From Zancudomyces culisetae (Eukaryota; Kickxellomycota; Harpellomycetes; Harpellales; Legeriomycetaceae), in the NCBI GenBank assembly GCA_001969505.1, contig LSSK01001576.1, positions 1 to 36,168 of the forward strand: a stretch of DNA of 36,168 nucleotides. Reading direction: 5' to 3'. A program made the position numbers and the translations under genes. The notes under the pieces are model-generated. The model saw nothing but the letters and a program-made list of their open reading frames with translations, was not told where the DNA came from and did no database searches. Below, one piece after another: positions 1 to 10,608 of the stretch. How positions within the stretch are numbered: the first letter of the stretch is position 1; the number at the start of each line of letters is the position of its first letter.

Positions 1-438
1 CTGGTGGTTGTAGTTGTGGCTGTGGTACTGGTGCTGCCGTCTGTTGTGTTCCCATTTGTGGAATTCCTACTGGTGGCATTCCTACTTGCTGTGGTCGCAT
101 TGCTATTCATCACAAAACACACACACACATACACTTTATTATTATTCTTTCATCTCCCTTTTACTCTCGAAAAATACCATACATATTCTTATTTACTTAC
201 GTGGCTGACCACCAACATATGGTTGGAGAACTGTCTTTGGTCCTACAGGTGGAATTGCATTCATCGGTCTAATATTTTGTGGTATAATTGGTTTTCCATC
301 TGGTCCAGCCCGAACAACTGGATTCATTGGTCGTGGCCTCATTGGATGTGGCACTCCAGCTGGTGGATGCGGGTGTGTTGCCTGTGCATTTTTTTGTCCG
401 TCTATTTGCTCCTGTCCAAAATTCATCCTATTCTCCAT
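1..438 (-). CDS. 5' part of a Pro/Gln/Met-rich protein, truncated by the window edge
   Basis: Not recognised. Exon 1 runs from an ATG at 438 down to 201 (79 codons plus one base). A clean GTAAGT donor follows at 200-195, and the intron ends in TAG at 105-103. Exon 2 starts at 102 and stays open in the same frame to base 1, so the gene continues beyond the window. The visible residues are low-complexity, with many Pro, Gln, Met, Gly and Val, including the segments PHPMRPRPMNP and PPVGIPQMG. There is no signal peptide, membrane helix or catalytic motif. Composition of this kind is common in transcription and RNA-processing factors, but nothing here fixes a function. The 98-nt intron contains an AC dinucleotide run on the plus strand. 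Confidence is good for coding and splicing, and nil for the product. Confidence 0.6.
117..129. repeat. AC dinucleotide microsatellite
   Basis: About six and a half AC units lie inside the first intron of the gene that leaves the window on the left. It is likely length-polymorphic and non-coding. Confidence 0.7.
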
Positions 439-2588
439 TTATTCAAAAAAAGTTTGTATGTTATTTAACCTTGCTTGGCTACTAGTCAGGTTTTGGTATT
501 CCTTCCCACTTTCTTATCCATCTTTTTCTTTTTCTTTTTCCCTTCCATACACCCACTCAAATCATACCAGTTATAAATCATATACTCACTACTTCATTCG
601 AGTACTACCTTTTACCGACTTTGATTTCTTACCTTTTCTTCTCATACAATATTCTTTTTTTTTTCAAACGATGCTGTTCTGTCTACCAAATATTTGTCTT
701 TTTTTCTTTTCTATATATCCACATTTACACAACAAAATGTGTATTTATCCTGCCCCCTCGCTTTGTTTGTTTTCTTTCTTCTTTCTTTTTAAAAATTCTT
801 ACTAGATGTATTAGCTTTTTCCGTACAACCAAAAGTTGGAATTTGTTAAAGTCTTCCTTACTTTTAGGCTTTACTTTTCTATAAACTAGTTGAACAAACT
901 CACAAATTAATTCATTGTAGAAAAAATAGCATATTCATTTTATATTTTATTATTTCATTTTAGCTTTTGTTCTAATTGTTGTATTTTTAGAAAATTAATT
1001 CAATTCCAATTAATAAAGATTTTCTAGGAATTGCACTTCTTTTAATGTTTCATTGACAAAAAAAAAAGCTGTAAAAACCCAACAAGAACTTGTACTTAGA
1101 GAGAGGTATTGAGAGGAAGAGGAGAAACTCGAACTAGAAATGGAGCTGGTACTGAAGTCGGTGGTTACTTTCACAGCCTAACTTTTGCACAGGGATATTC
1201 ATGTATATTCAAATTTATTCATTTACATACCCTTTTTTTCTCTCATTCCTTGGAGTTATATCTATCATCATTTGTTATTGTTTAACACTTTTTTTTTTTG
1301 TATTCAAGTCTCTCGAACTGTGTCTTTTATAAAGTACTCAAGTCCTTGGGAATCCAGAAAAGTACAACAAAAGGCAAAATAACCCTCCATTCCAACAGTT
1401 CCAACACCTTCATCCCTTTTCTTTTTTATTTTTTAATTTAATTTTATTTTTTTACATATTTTGTATATTATCCATTTTTTCATTTTTTTTTACTTCTTGC
1501 ATGGTCGAAAAACGTTGGTTTACAAATCTAGCGTTAATAGTCAACTTATTTAGACAAAACTACACAAAACTACACAAAAACCTATAATTCCGTTATATAA
1601 CGTCTCTTTTTTCTCCTAGACCACCTGTGGTATAATTGTGTACCATATGGATGTATGTCCTGTGCTCATCTTATCAAAGATTACTCTTTTCAACTCTGCT
1701 TGGAAACAGTCATCAGTAACTCGGTATAGTAAGAAAATATGACATCAATGTATGTATACCATCATCTTATGTATCCAGTTTTCTTGAAACAACCGAACAC
1801 TAGTAAATTACACTCATTCAAGATCATATTTTGATTTTGGAGTCGAATATATGAAATATGTATATAGTTGAACGTGTGTATTTTTCATTCACCTTGGCTC
1901 TAAATCCTCCGCTCCATCTAAATAATGTTACTTGAAATTAGTTTTGCAAAGTTTTATGTTTATTTTACACATTTTAAATTTCTATTCGTCCAAATAAAAA
2001 ACCTGTTGTGTATATTATCATTTTTTATTCCCAGCCCAATTTTATGAAATAGCATGATTTTATCCTCATTTAAAGACCATTTTATTTATTTTTGGTGAGA
2101 GAGGGAGAATTAGAGGTTGTGTTTTTTGTGTCTGTGTATTTGTGTGAGGGAGGAAGGAGATTTTGATTTTTAGACTTTGTATTTTCCTTATTACCCCCGA
2201 ACCTACCTTCAAAAGTAGGAAAACGAAAAGTAAAAAACTCCAAACAAATGATCAGTCTACACAACATCAACTAAATTGTACCATTGACTATCTATCATAT
2301 TTGCTATAATTGAAAAATATGTGAAATAGTTTTATTCAACGATCACTGGTGGTACCCGAACGTATCCTCATCCTACCTGGTATCATGATATGTCTCACTA
2401 AATATAATATTTGATCATCTTAAAAAGTACCACAGATCTACTCTTTTTTTTTTTTGCACCATCTGGCATTAGCACCTGTTAATGTATTCAAAAACAAACT
2501 TTTCACTTTAAAAAAAACAATAATACAAGAACACAACTATTTTTTTTACTGCGCTCATGTATTTTAAGATCTAAAATGCTGAACACAA
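439..2588. other. AT-rich intergenic region, no supported gene
   Basis: This is 2.1 kb of low-complexity AT-rich DNA upstream of the left-edge gene. Bases 480-800 are strikingly pyrimidine-rich on the plus strand, which is plausible as promoter/5' UTR sequence of the minus-strand gene. Short open frames exist but lack a good start or recognisable protein. A splice-acceptor-like tract at about 1295-1309 precedes a short open stretch ending in TAA at 1380-1382, with no linked upstream exon, so I do not call it. A small tandem repeat lies at 1554-1581. Confidence 0.5.
1554..1581. repeat. Short tandem repeat, 10-nt unit
   Basis: Two full copies and one partial copy of ACAAAACTAC lie in intergenic DNA. 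No function is apparent. Confidence 0.6.
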
Positions 2589-2670
2589 GGTGACTTGCCC
2601 GAGTGGTCCAAGGGGTCAGGTTTAGGCCCTGATATGTTCGCATGCGTGGGTTCGAACCCCACAGTCATCA
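2589..2670 (+). tRNA. tRNA-Leu (anticodon UAG)
   Basis: The sequence folds as a type II tRNA. The acceptor stem pairs 2589-2595 with 2663-2669 (seven pairs including one G-U), with A2670 as discriminator. The D stem is CCC/GGG (2598-2600 with 2612-2614). The anticodon stem TCAGG/CCTGA surrounds the loop TTTAGGC (2621-2627), giving anticodon TAG followed by G37. The long variable arm at 2633-2645 has an ATG/CAT stem with a TTCG loop, as expected for leucine tRNAs. The T arm is GTGGG-TTCGAAC-CCCAC (2646-2662). The internal A and B boxes match Pol III promoters, and a TTTT run at 2675-2678 fits Pol III termination. No intron is needed, and CCA is not encoded, as usual in eukaryotes. It should read CUA and probably other CUN codons. 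Confidence 0.93.
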
Positions 2671-5261
2671 ACTCTTTTGCCTGAACCAACACCTGGTAGG
2701 TATGGTATGGAGTTCATAGAGAAATGCAGTGGAATTAGTTATAATGGATGTTGTGTAGTATTTTTTTTTATAGTTTTATGTAGTATTTATTAATAATATA
2801 TTCGAGCAGAAAGAATAAAACAGTTCAACTATTGAAGTTGACCCCCTTCCACCTGTTCCATCATATCCATTTTTGTAGTATTGTATCTATTGATATGCTA
2901 AAAGTACTACATAATCGATCCAACCATAGTATTGATTTGCGTTTATTGGTGTTATCCAATGTAGGTTGATTAAATCACAGTGTGTATTTAAAAATATAAT
3001 TTCACAGTTTAAGAATATATTACCTCACATTTTTGTGTGGGTTAAGAAAGTGAAGTGGCGGCGGGAGGAGAGTTAGAAAAAAAGGTTCATATTTTATTTA
3101 TCTTGTTGAAGCATAAACCCAAATTCAACGCCTAAACCTAGAAAAACACGGAATTAGGGAAAGTTTATAAATAGGTTTAAAAAGCAAACGAGTAAAAGGG
3201 AAAATCTAGGGATATGCAGAAATATTGATGAGAAGGACTCAAGTTACGTTACAAAAAAGAAAGCTAAAGCGGATCTTTTTTTTATGATTACCACCAATTC
3301 TATCATTTTATATTTGTTTAAATCGTTACAATAGATGGGTATACTTAATTAAACATCGGACGTGGAATCAAGGTTAATAAACAACCTAAACACTTTTGGA
3401 TTCGTAATAATGTGTTGTAGTAACACTGTATCAACATTACACTAACAATAATAAAAACGGAAAAAATGTAAAATAACAAATCGTTTCAATTCTTATGAGC
3501 CACAAATACCTTGAATATATAAACATGTCCTTATGTTGGGGAAGGGATGGAGATGGGGATATGTAGAATATGTATATGTACCTTGGAATTTATTGGTGTG
3601 ATTGTATATCAACATCAGGCTGTGACAGATATGACGTGGGGTTTGTTTTTAAACGGCTTAGTTAATTAATCAACTACCAGCAATCGGAGCTGGTATAGTT
3701 TTGGGGATCCAATTCATACACTTGTGATTGTACACATATAGAAATATTTGCTGGGTTTCAATTTCTTTTTTATTTTCAAATATTCTTTGTTTAGTAGCTA
3801 GCGTAAGCATGTTGTACAAATCCACACCAGCATACTTGTAAAACGAATAAGAAAAAAAGGTTAACAACGTTCACATTTTAAACTTGTTACATATTTTTAT
3901 AACAAGAAATGTAAATGCAAACGAAAAATCCCCATTGTATCATTTCTTTTGACTTGTAACTTTTTAAGTAATATAACAATTCTGCGTTTTGAAAAGATGG
4001 TACTTATAAATGCTATTAGATAAATATGGCCAATCAGTATTATAAGGATCAAAAAAAAATAAGGATGAAAAGCCTGCTCTTTTCTTGCTCATTTGACTGG
4101 AAATACACAATGCTGAAACGCTAAATCAAAGATCTGTTGGTTTAGTTGAATACTTATAGGAGCTAAACTGGTCAACGCTGTTTTACTAAACGGCAGCAAA
4201 ATAGTCAATTAGAAAAAAGCAAAAGAGGAAATGACAATAAACAGGAAATCTAAAGCCTATTAAAACGATAAGGTTAATGAATGTAACATTTCAGAAAATG
4301 CGCAGTCTAGTGCTTACGCAACTGACCGAAATAACTCACCTAATACTGGTAAGAAGATAGAGTAACGCCTACAATATTTTTCTAGTAAAAGTGGATTGTG
4401 GTTTTCCATACTTTTCAATTGTGTAGACTATTTTTTTTTTACCTTTGCTTTGGTATTTCAAATTATGTATGAACTTATAAACTAAAAAAAAAATCAAAAA
4501 AGCATTACAAATAAACATAAATCCAGTAACATTGGAAGGTAAGACAAGCACTATGGATTTCAAATCAAAGTAACAAGGATTTGAAGGAGGGACAAAGGTC
4601 ATTACATATTTTTTGTTTGTAAATTGCACAATTCTATTTCTTACCTTCTTCTCCGTCTCCGTCTACACCTTTTTCTCCAGCTATATTCAACTCTTTCTGG
4701 CTTCTTTTGACTATTACATGCGTTTATTTATTTTTATTGTTACATTTATTATTTTTTTATGATTGTTTATTTTTCAAGGTATTTTTAAACAATTGGTTGA
4801 AATTTTGGAGCAAATAATAGATTAGGAAGGCATGAAAATCAAAAAAATAATGTAAACAAACCAAAAGCTGATTATTACGTTAAAAAAGAGATTTAAGCTA
4901 TTTAGAAATATAGGTGTGGTCAGTAGACGCAAAGATTTTAATTGAAATGTTTACAATCCAAATCCCTAAAAAAAAAAAAAAACTAAAAACTAAAAAAAGC
5001 CTAGTAGCCCAACACATTAAATAAATAAATCTTATAGAAAATTGTGTATTTTAGAACCAGTCGGAAGAGTTGAAGCTGAAATACAACCCTGCTTATATAA
5101 GCTAGGTTTACCTAAGATGTATATTTAGCCCGACGGTTATAAAAGAGAAAAATAAATAGCCGGTTGAAGAAATAAATTTCAATAGAGCTAAAAGATTAAA
5201 TATCAAGTGATAAGAAATACCAATATATAAAAAGAAGGTGAGAGGACAATAATAGACGGCC
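2671..5261. other. AT-rich intergenic region upstream of the LRR gene
   Basis: This 2.6 kb carries no strongly supported gene. Two minus-strand open stretches are tempting: 4629-4369, with one hydrophobic helix but only a GTG start, and 3867-3670. A speculative three-exon 49-residue model sits at 4532-4089 and is treated as a finding, not a gene call. The last 200 bases hold TATA-like elements for the downstream gene. Confidence 0.45.
5091..5102. promoter_or_regulatory. Palindromic TATA element upstream of the LRR gene
   Basis: GCTTATATAAGC is a perfect 12-nt palindrome with a TATATAAG core, about 160 bases upstream of the ATG at 5262. A second TATA-like stretch (AATATATAAAAA) lies at about 5222-5233. 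Either could position transcription of the LRR gene. Assignment rests on position and sequence only. Confidence 0.35.
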
Positions 5262-8200
5262 ATGGGAAAATTTAACAATACCATAGCTCGGGTTTTCGAA
5301 TCAGCAAAAGCGAGAAAGAATACAAGAAAAGGGAAAAAACAAACAGACCAAATACCCGAAGAACCAGCAGTAGAAGAAAATGTAAATAAGCCTGATAAGC
5401 TAGCAGAAAAGAAAATAGAACAACAGGTTGAAGAGCGAAACTCAAGCAGTATCAGAGTAGAGCCTGCACTGGATGTAATTTTGGAAAAGGAAACTCAAGA
5501 GAAACTTAGCAAAGCATCAGTAAGTGAACGCAAAAGCAAGGAGTACACAACCGATTTAAATATAAGCATAAACGATTCAGTATTCAACGAAATGATTGGG
5601 CTACAAAGCGAGGAGGAGCTCATAAAGCAATTGGAGAATGTGTCTGAGAAAATTGTAACAGCAAATCTAGATAATGTAGAAGATGATACGTTTCAAATCA
5701 ACATGGACAGTGGTGAGACAGATGAAATTGCGATATTTAGGAGGAGTGTGATGAGTGGGATATTTAGCCCACTATTAATTGAGCGAATGTTTAAAGATTC
5801 CAAAAAATCTGGCAGTCATTCAAATGATAAACGCGAGTCTTCAACATCGCAGGATAGTGCAGGAAGTAATAGGAAAATGGTAGACAAAAATAAAAATAAA
5901 AATAAGGACCGAGAAAACAGTACAGAGGTAGGAAAGAATGAAGAAGACTCTATAAATCGACTTTTATGGGGGAAGGAAGCAGAAAAAATAAATGCAGATA
6001 AACAGAGGGAGCAATATGGGAAGCAGGAGTATGAAGATAGCATAGGCGGAAGTATAATTAGTAAAGAGAGAAGTATCAATCCCAGACCAGATAGTGCTAA
6101 AGGCTATATAGACTCACCAGAAAACAGCCCGTTAGAAAATGTTTTGAGAAAGAACATCCTGAAAAAGGCGAAACAAGAAGCGTCAAGCAAGCATGGTACA
6201 GGAAGGATAGAGAGTAATGCATCCAAAGTAACCAATAACAGGGTTTCATTTGTGGACACAGTAAAGAGTGGAAGTAAGGTGGATGAATTAAGGCTATTGA
6301 GTACCAAAGGATCAATCATCTCAGTCAGTAGCTTCGAGGCCAAAAAAAATAAAAGTTATAGATTCCGGCAGGAAAATAATGAAAGTGGTAATAATAGGCT
6401 GAGGGATCTTAAGAAGAAAAGCATGCCTGTTGGTATATATAGCTCTTATACGAGCGGTAGGCCCGGTATACGGGTAGTTTCGACGGCAACCGTATCAGGC
6501 ACGCCAGCTATGCGTAGTGCCCGGAGTGGTACCAAAAGTAGAGAGAGAAATGAAAGCAAAAATATGGAGTCATCAGGTCTTTATAGAAAGAAGAGTAATT
6601 TGTCAGCACTTACAAACCTCGAGCGAAGCAAAATGGATGAGGAAAGTTTTATACACAAAAATATGAGTTTGGCCAGGGGAAAAGCAATGTTGACATATGA
6701 TAGCGACAGCAATTATACCAACTATTATAGTGATGAGGAGATCTCAATCGAATCCAAGATTACAGAGGAGATGCAAGGTTTGAGGATGTTTGGTAGAGAG
6801 GGGATAGAAATAGACCTAAGTGCTGGTGGAAAGAAAGTCACAGATTTGTCACAGACTGATGGATCCAGTATAGCGAGTAAAAAATCAACTGCACCACTGC
6901 TTATAACACCAGGTGATTTCAACGAGCCACTCCCGGATAGAGTAGGAAACATGATTCTTGATAAAAAGCGGAAACAGTGGGTGAATGTCAACGAGTATAT
7001 CCCAGTAGAGGAAGATAGCGATGGGAATACTAGACAGTTACAAAGCAGGTACAAGGCTTATTCACGAAGTAGCACAGGAGTAGATAGGGGAGGTGCAAGG
7101 TCAGTATATAACAATAATAGTGGTGGCGAAAGTAGTGCACCAATGCTGTTCGGCCCGGAAAGTCATAGACGAGGCACTATCCATACAAGCAACAGCTACA
7201 GCAAGATGAATAAGGATTCTGATATTAAGGGTTATATCGCCAGCGTCAGTGAAGAGTATTTTTATAACGCATTGAATAAAAAGACAATGTTGGCAACTAT
7301 TAGCGATGCAGGATTTGAGGAACGCAAATCATCCGAGTCTGAAAAACGGAGAAATAAGTCGTTTGCCGGTGAAATTGATAGTCTTCGAAAAATCATCATG
7401 ACTGACAACAATCTGATGCATCTAAATAACAAATACTTTGCAGATACCATTGAGCGAGGGCTCGGAAGGCAAGAGACAAAGCGACCTCCCAAGATAAATT
7501 TCACGATAGATACAAACTACAACGAACAGCAAGGCAGGGATGGAGCACAAGAGCTCGAAGACACGTTATTTTCCAAAATCAGAAGCCGAAATATCGCGGG
7601 AGAACATCTTACAATCCTCAACCTTAGTGGTTGTGGGCTGCGGAGCCTAGTTGGACTGTCGAAGCATCAGCCTATGCTTGAATATCTCAACATTCAAAAT
7701 AATAAAATATCAAGCGTAGAGGGAATTCCTGAGGATCTTGTCAACCTAGAGGCCAAAAACAACTGGATATCGTTTAATGATGGTAAAAAGTTTAGGCTTA
7801 GAGACAAGCTACCACATTTGGAGGTAGTTGATATGAGCAACAATCAGGTCAGCGATATTGGTGTGTTTTCGGGGTTGTTGCACCTCCGGGTGCTGATTAT
7901 TGACAAGAATCAAATCTCGACATTGAGCTCACTAGGACGGTGTACGCGGCTGCGGAAATTGTCTCTTGCAGGTAACTTTGTGACACAGTTCGACTTGGAC
8001 TTGCGTGAAAAGATGCCGCGGCTGGAGGAGCTTGATCTCAGCAATAATAGGATTGAGAGTTTTGAAGCATTTACTCGCTTCAGTTCGATCAAAGTGCTGA
8101 ACCTCGAGGCAAATGATATCCGAAATATTGGCGGAACCATTCTGACAATGCCTAAGCTGACTGCACTGAATCTGGCTAATAACCCCAAACTCTTTTCCTC

Positions 8201-9584
8201 CCGCAGTGAAGCACTTGAAGCTTTAATTCGCCCTGAAATATTTCCGGCTCTCAAGACGCTAAGAGTCGATGGTTGTCTTCTTAAAACTGCTCGTAGTGCC
8301 ATTCCTAAGCTGCAAAAACTGCTTATCCGGGGTAACCTCAAGACACTCGATAAACCGCTGGAGATTTATCTAGATAATACCAGCCTCTTTTCTTTGAAGC
8401 AGTTGGTAATAAGTAATCGAATGTTATCCATAGTAGACTCCATGGTTAATAATAGTGGTTGGTGCATGGCAAGTCTTACCCGATTAGAACTAACATTTTG
8501 TGGGTTAACCTCCCTTCCCAGTAACTTTAGCCAGCTTTTTGCAAATTTAGAGCTTTTAGATCTTAGCGGAAATACTGACTTGCACGAATTACCAATGGGT
8601 CTGGTAAACCTTCATAGACTTAAGGTTCTCAGGTGCCAATATACTGCTATTGGCTGTAGAGACACTTTGCCAGCACATAAGCACTCAAAAGGCTCGCTAA
8701 ACTCTGTGTATACCACAGATCTACACAAATCCGCTGATGATTCGTTTGTCAGCGACTCTTCCAGAATTTCGCAGCATCAATTATGGCCACAGCTTCTTTC
8801 TAAAAAAATTTTATCCAACATGAAAAACCTGGTAGAGCTGGATTTCCGTGGCTGTCCACTTACACAACTTATTTACTCATCCAAGGATCCCACTCCCTTT
8901 ACACATTTTCTTAATCTTATCAGTCGTCCGTCCATGGCAGCCACAAGTTTACTGAAGAAAAACAACCAGCTAAATCTCCTAAACTCATACTCAATCAAAC
9001 CTCTAAGTCGTACTCATATCTCTGAGTTTGATCTTGATCTGCTCTGCCAAATCGAATCGCTGTTCGTTTGCAGACAATCTGTACTCGATTCATTGCTTTC
9101 ATCTCCTGATCTTCAAATTCTTACCCCTTCCGTATCCTCCTTCTCTCCATCTCAACTGCCTGCTCCTTCCCCCTTATCTGATTATCATGGTGACGTTGCC
9201 AAAAACCGTCACTTTAGCAACTCTTACTCCGTTTATTCCGCATATTCCCAATCTCCTATATCCCCTCCTTCCTCCATTGCATCGGTTTCCTCATCTTTTT
9301 CCTCCACATCCTCTCTAAATAATTTCTATACAAAACCACAGCTGTCTTCCATAGCGAATGACAAAAAACCTATTCCACCAACTCCCTCTCTATATCCCTA
9401 CCCTTCTAAATCCTCGTCTTACGAACTGGATTCGTTTTACGCTCTTGATCGATCACATTGTCTATTACTGGAAAAATCTACACTGGGTTCCAATCTTTTA
9501 TTCTACCGCGATTTCTATCGCATTAATGTCAAGAACATCCTGCCAAATCTGAAGTTTTTGGATGGTTTACCGACTTCAGTCTAG
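5262..9584 (+). CDS. Large LRR protein, Nud1/Cdc11-like mitotic-exit/septation scaffold
   Basis: Single exon, 1440 residues. Residues 1 to about 770 are polar, charged and Ser/Lys/Glu-rich, so probably disordered. From about 785 to 1120 there are SDS22-like leucine-rich repeats (LNLSGCGL, LEYLNIQNNKI, LEVVDMSNNQV, LEELDLSNNRI, LELLDLSGN). A Ser/Pro-rich linker spans about 1260-1400. The extreme C-terminus has an LRR-cap-like end (FYRDFYRINV, LPNLKFLDGL). A disordered N-terminal half followed by C-terminal LRRs is the architecture of yeast Nud1 and fission yeast Cdc11, spindle-pole-body scaffolds that recruit the mitotic exit or septation kinase cascade. The segment GNMILDKKRKQWV near residue 565 recalls short elements I associate with such proteins, but that is from memory and unverified. 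The ATG at 5262 follows TATA-like sequences and is the first in frame. Family assignment is moderate; LRR protein is certain. Confidence 0.8.
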   Translation: MGKFNNTIARVFESAKARKNTRKGKKQTDQIPEEPAVEENVNKPDKLAEKKIEQQVEERNSSSIRVEPALDVILEKETQEKLSKASVSERKSKEYTTDLNISINDSVFNEMIGLQSEEELIKQLENVSEKIVTANLDNVEDDTFQINMDSGETDEIAIFRRSVMSGIFSPLLIERMFKDSKKSGSHSNDKRESSTSQDSAGSNRKMVDKNKNKNKDRENSTEVGKNEEDSINRLLWGKEAEKINADKQREQYGKQEYEDSIGGSIISKERSINPRPDSAKGYIDSPENSPLENVLRKNILKKAKQEASSKHGTGRIESNASKVTNNRVSFVDTVKSGSKVDELRLLSTKGSIISVSSFEAKKNKSYRFRQENNESGNNRLRDLKKKSMPVGIYSSYTSGRPGIRVVSTATVSGTPAMRSARSGTKSRERNESKNMESSGLYRKKSNLSALTNLERSKMDEESFIHKNMSLARGKAMLTYDSDSNYTNYYSDEEISIESKITEEMQGLRMFGREGIEIDLSAGGKKVTDLSQTDGSSIASKKSTAPLLITPGDFNEPLPDRVGNMILDKKRKQWVNVNEYIPVEEDSDGNTRQLQSRYKAYSRSSTGVDRGGARSVYNNNSGGESSAPMLFGPESHRRGTIHTSNSYSKMNKDSDIKGYIASVSEEYFYNALNKKTMLATISDAGFEERKSSESEKRRNKSFAGEIDSLRKIIMTDNNLMHLNNKYFADTIERGLGRQETKRPPKINFTIDTNYNEQQGRDGAQELEDTLFSKIRSRNIAGEHLTILNLSGCGLRSLVGLSKHQPMLEYLNIQNNKISSVEGIPEDLVNLEAKNNWISFNDGKKFRLRDKLPHLEVVDMSNNQVSDIGVFSGLLHLRVLIIDKNQISTLSSLGRCTRLRKLSLAGNFVTQFDLDLREKMPRLEELDLSNNRIESFEAFTRFSSIKVLNLEANDIRNIGGTILTMPKLTALNLANNPKLFSSRSEALEALIRPEIFPALKTLRVDGCLLKTARSAIPKLQKLLIRGNLKTLDKPLEIYLDNTSLFSLKQLVISNRMLSIVDSMVNNSGWCMASLTRLELTFCGLTSLPSNFSQLFANLELLDLSGNTDLHELPMGLVNLHRLKVLRCQYTAIGCRDTLPAHKHSKGSLNSVYTTDLHKSADDSFVSDSSRISQHQLWPQLLSKKILSNMKNLVELDFRGCPLTQLIYSSKDPTPFTHFLNLISRPSMAATSLLKKNNQLNLLNSYSIKPLSRTHISEFDLDLLCQIESLFVCRQSVLDSLLSSPDLQILTPSVSSFSPSQLPAPSPLSDYHGDVAKNRHFSNSYSVYSAYSQSPISPPSSIASVSSSFSSTSSLNNFYTKPQLSSIANDKKPIPPTPSLYPYPSKSSSYELDSFYALDRSHCLLLEKSTLGSNLLFYRDFYRINVKNILPNLKFLDGLPTSV

Positions 9585-10074
9585 AACATTACCCCTTCAC
9601 ACGTCACTACTTCTTCCCCCCCACACCCCACACCCTTCCCCTTAATTTTCCATATTGTTCATTTGAGTATTTCGATTGATTAATTTTTTATTTGTCGCCT
9701 TTGTTACTGATATATACCCAGTTATTTAATAGTTAATACTTTTCCCATCTCTTTTAATCTTCATCTTGAAAATTAAACTGAAACTTCGTAATTGACATAC
9801 CAAGGTTACACTTTGGTTACATCATAATAACACTCGCCACTTCAATCTCATTAACATTTCTTCTCCTCCCCCCTCACTCACCCACTGGTCAACCACATGT
9901 AGTTACTGTACCCTATAAAATAGGAGATATGTGATTAAGCCGTAAATTGCAGGCTCTATTGTATTTAATTAAATCTAATATTAACAACTCAAGATAAGCG
10001 CAAAAGTAAAATAACTAACGAATGTAGTGTGGTGTAGTGACGTGTAGTAAAGAAAGAAAGTGTGTATTGTACAA
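9585..10074. other. Intergenic region between convergent genes
   Basis: These 490 bases lie between the stop of the plus-strand LRR gene and the stop of the minus-strand HCNGP-like gene, so they must hold both 3' UTRs. C-rich patches occur at 9616-9642 and around 9867-9880. No gene was seen. Confidence 0.5.
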
Positions 10075-10608
10075 CTATTTATAATCATAAAACAAATGTT
10101 CTGGTAAACCTTGATCGCCAGGCTTGAAGTTGTGGTTTTGGGATTCGAAATTACTGGCTGTGTCAATAATTTCAAATTTGTCCAAAAATTTGGAATATAT
10201 ACTCGGATTATTAAAGTTCTTGTTTTTTTCCAAATTCTCATTATAATGTAAATTCTGGGAATGTTTTAACATTATCCAGTGATCGAACTTTCGTTGCAAC
10301 GCTTCGTCACAACAGCTGTTATTATTATCATTTATAAACTGTTCAATTTCATGGTCGGTTAACTTGTACTTGAGTCTTAGATACCCATATATCCCAATAT
10401 CCTCTTTTATTAATGTATCACCACCATCCATCTGAATACCATTCTGATTATTCGTAGTCGGCTCTTCTTCTTTAAAGCTTGGATCCTCCTTTTGTTCAAG
10501 TTTCACCTCATTACTGTCACAACCTACTTGCTCCCCCTCGCTTAATTCCGATGAATCGCTGTACTGTAGCAAATTATCTAGTATATTCTCACTCATTTCC
10601 TTTTTCAC
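10075..10608 (-). CDS. HCNGP/SAP30-binding-protein-like protein
   Basis: Single exon, 177 residues. The first 70 or so residues are acidic and polar. About 75-165 match the HCNGP-like domain of SAP30BP: a helix with conserved hydrophobics, then N-x-x-L (NENL), the hallmark FNNPSIYSK (family: F-x-NPSI-x-x-K), then EIIDTASNF (family: I-x-x-x-GSNF). Human SAP30BP is a nuclear protein linked to SAP30/HDAC complexes and to splicing of short introns together with RBM17/SPF45. A splicing role is attractive in this intron-rich genome, but that is inference. The first ATG (10608) is used; a second in-frame ATG at 10596 (Met5) is possible. The protein is shorter than the human one (about 300 residues), mainly in the N-terminal part. 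It faces the LRR gene tail-to-tail. Confidence 0.78.
   Translation of the reverse strand: MKKEMSENILDNLLQYSDSSELSEGEQVGCDSNEVKLEQKEDPSFKEEEPTTNNQNGIQMDGGDTLIKEDIGIYGYLRLKYKLTDHEIEQFINDNNNSCCDEALQRKFDHWIMLKHSQNLHYNENLEKNKNFNNPSIYSKFLDKFEIIDTASNFESQNHNFKPGDQGLPEHLFYDYK

Noticed and set aside
1296-1382. Exon-like stretch after a T-rich AG, ending in TAA
   Set aside because: No upstream exon with a matching donor and phase, and no protein family recognised.
3670-3867. 65-codon minus-strand open frame preceded by a pyrimidine tract and AG
   Set aside because: No linked upstream exon in a compatible phase and no similarity recognised; likely chance in AT-rich DNA.
4369-4629. 86-codon minus-strand open frame with one hydrophobic helix
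   Set aside because: It begins with GTG rather than ATG, matches no family, and is not flanked by clear promoter or splice signals in that frame.
7910-8341. 143-codon minus-strand open frame inside the LRR gene
   Set aside because: It is antisense to conserved leucine-rich repeats and is explained by their codon pattern.
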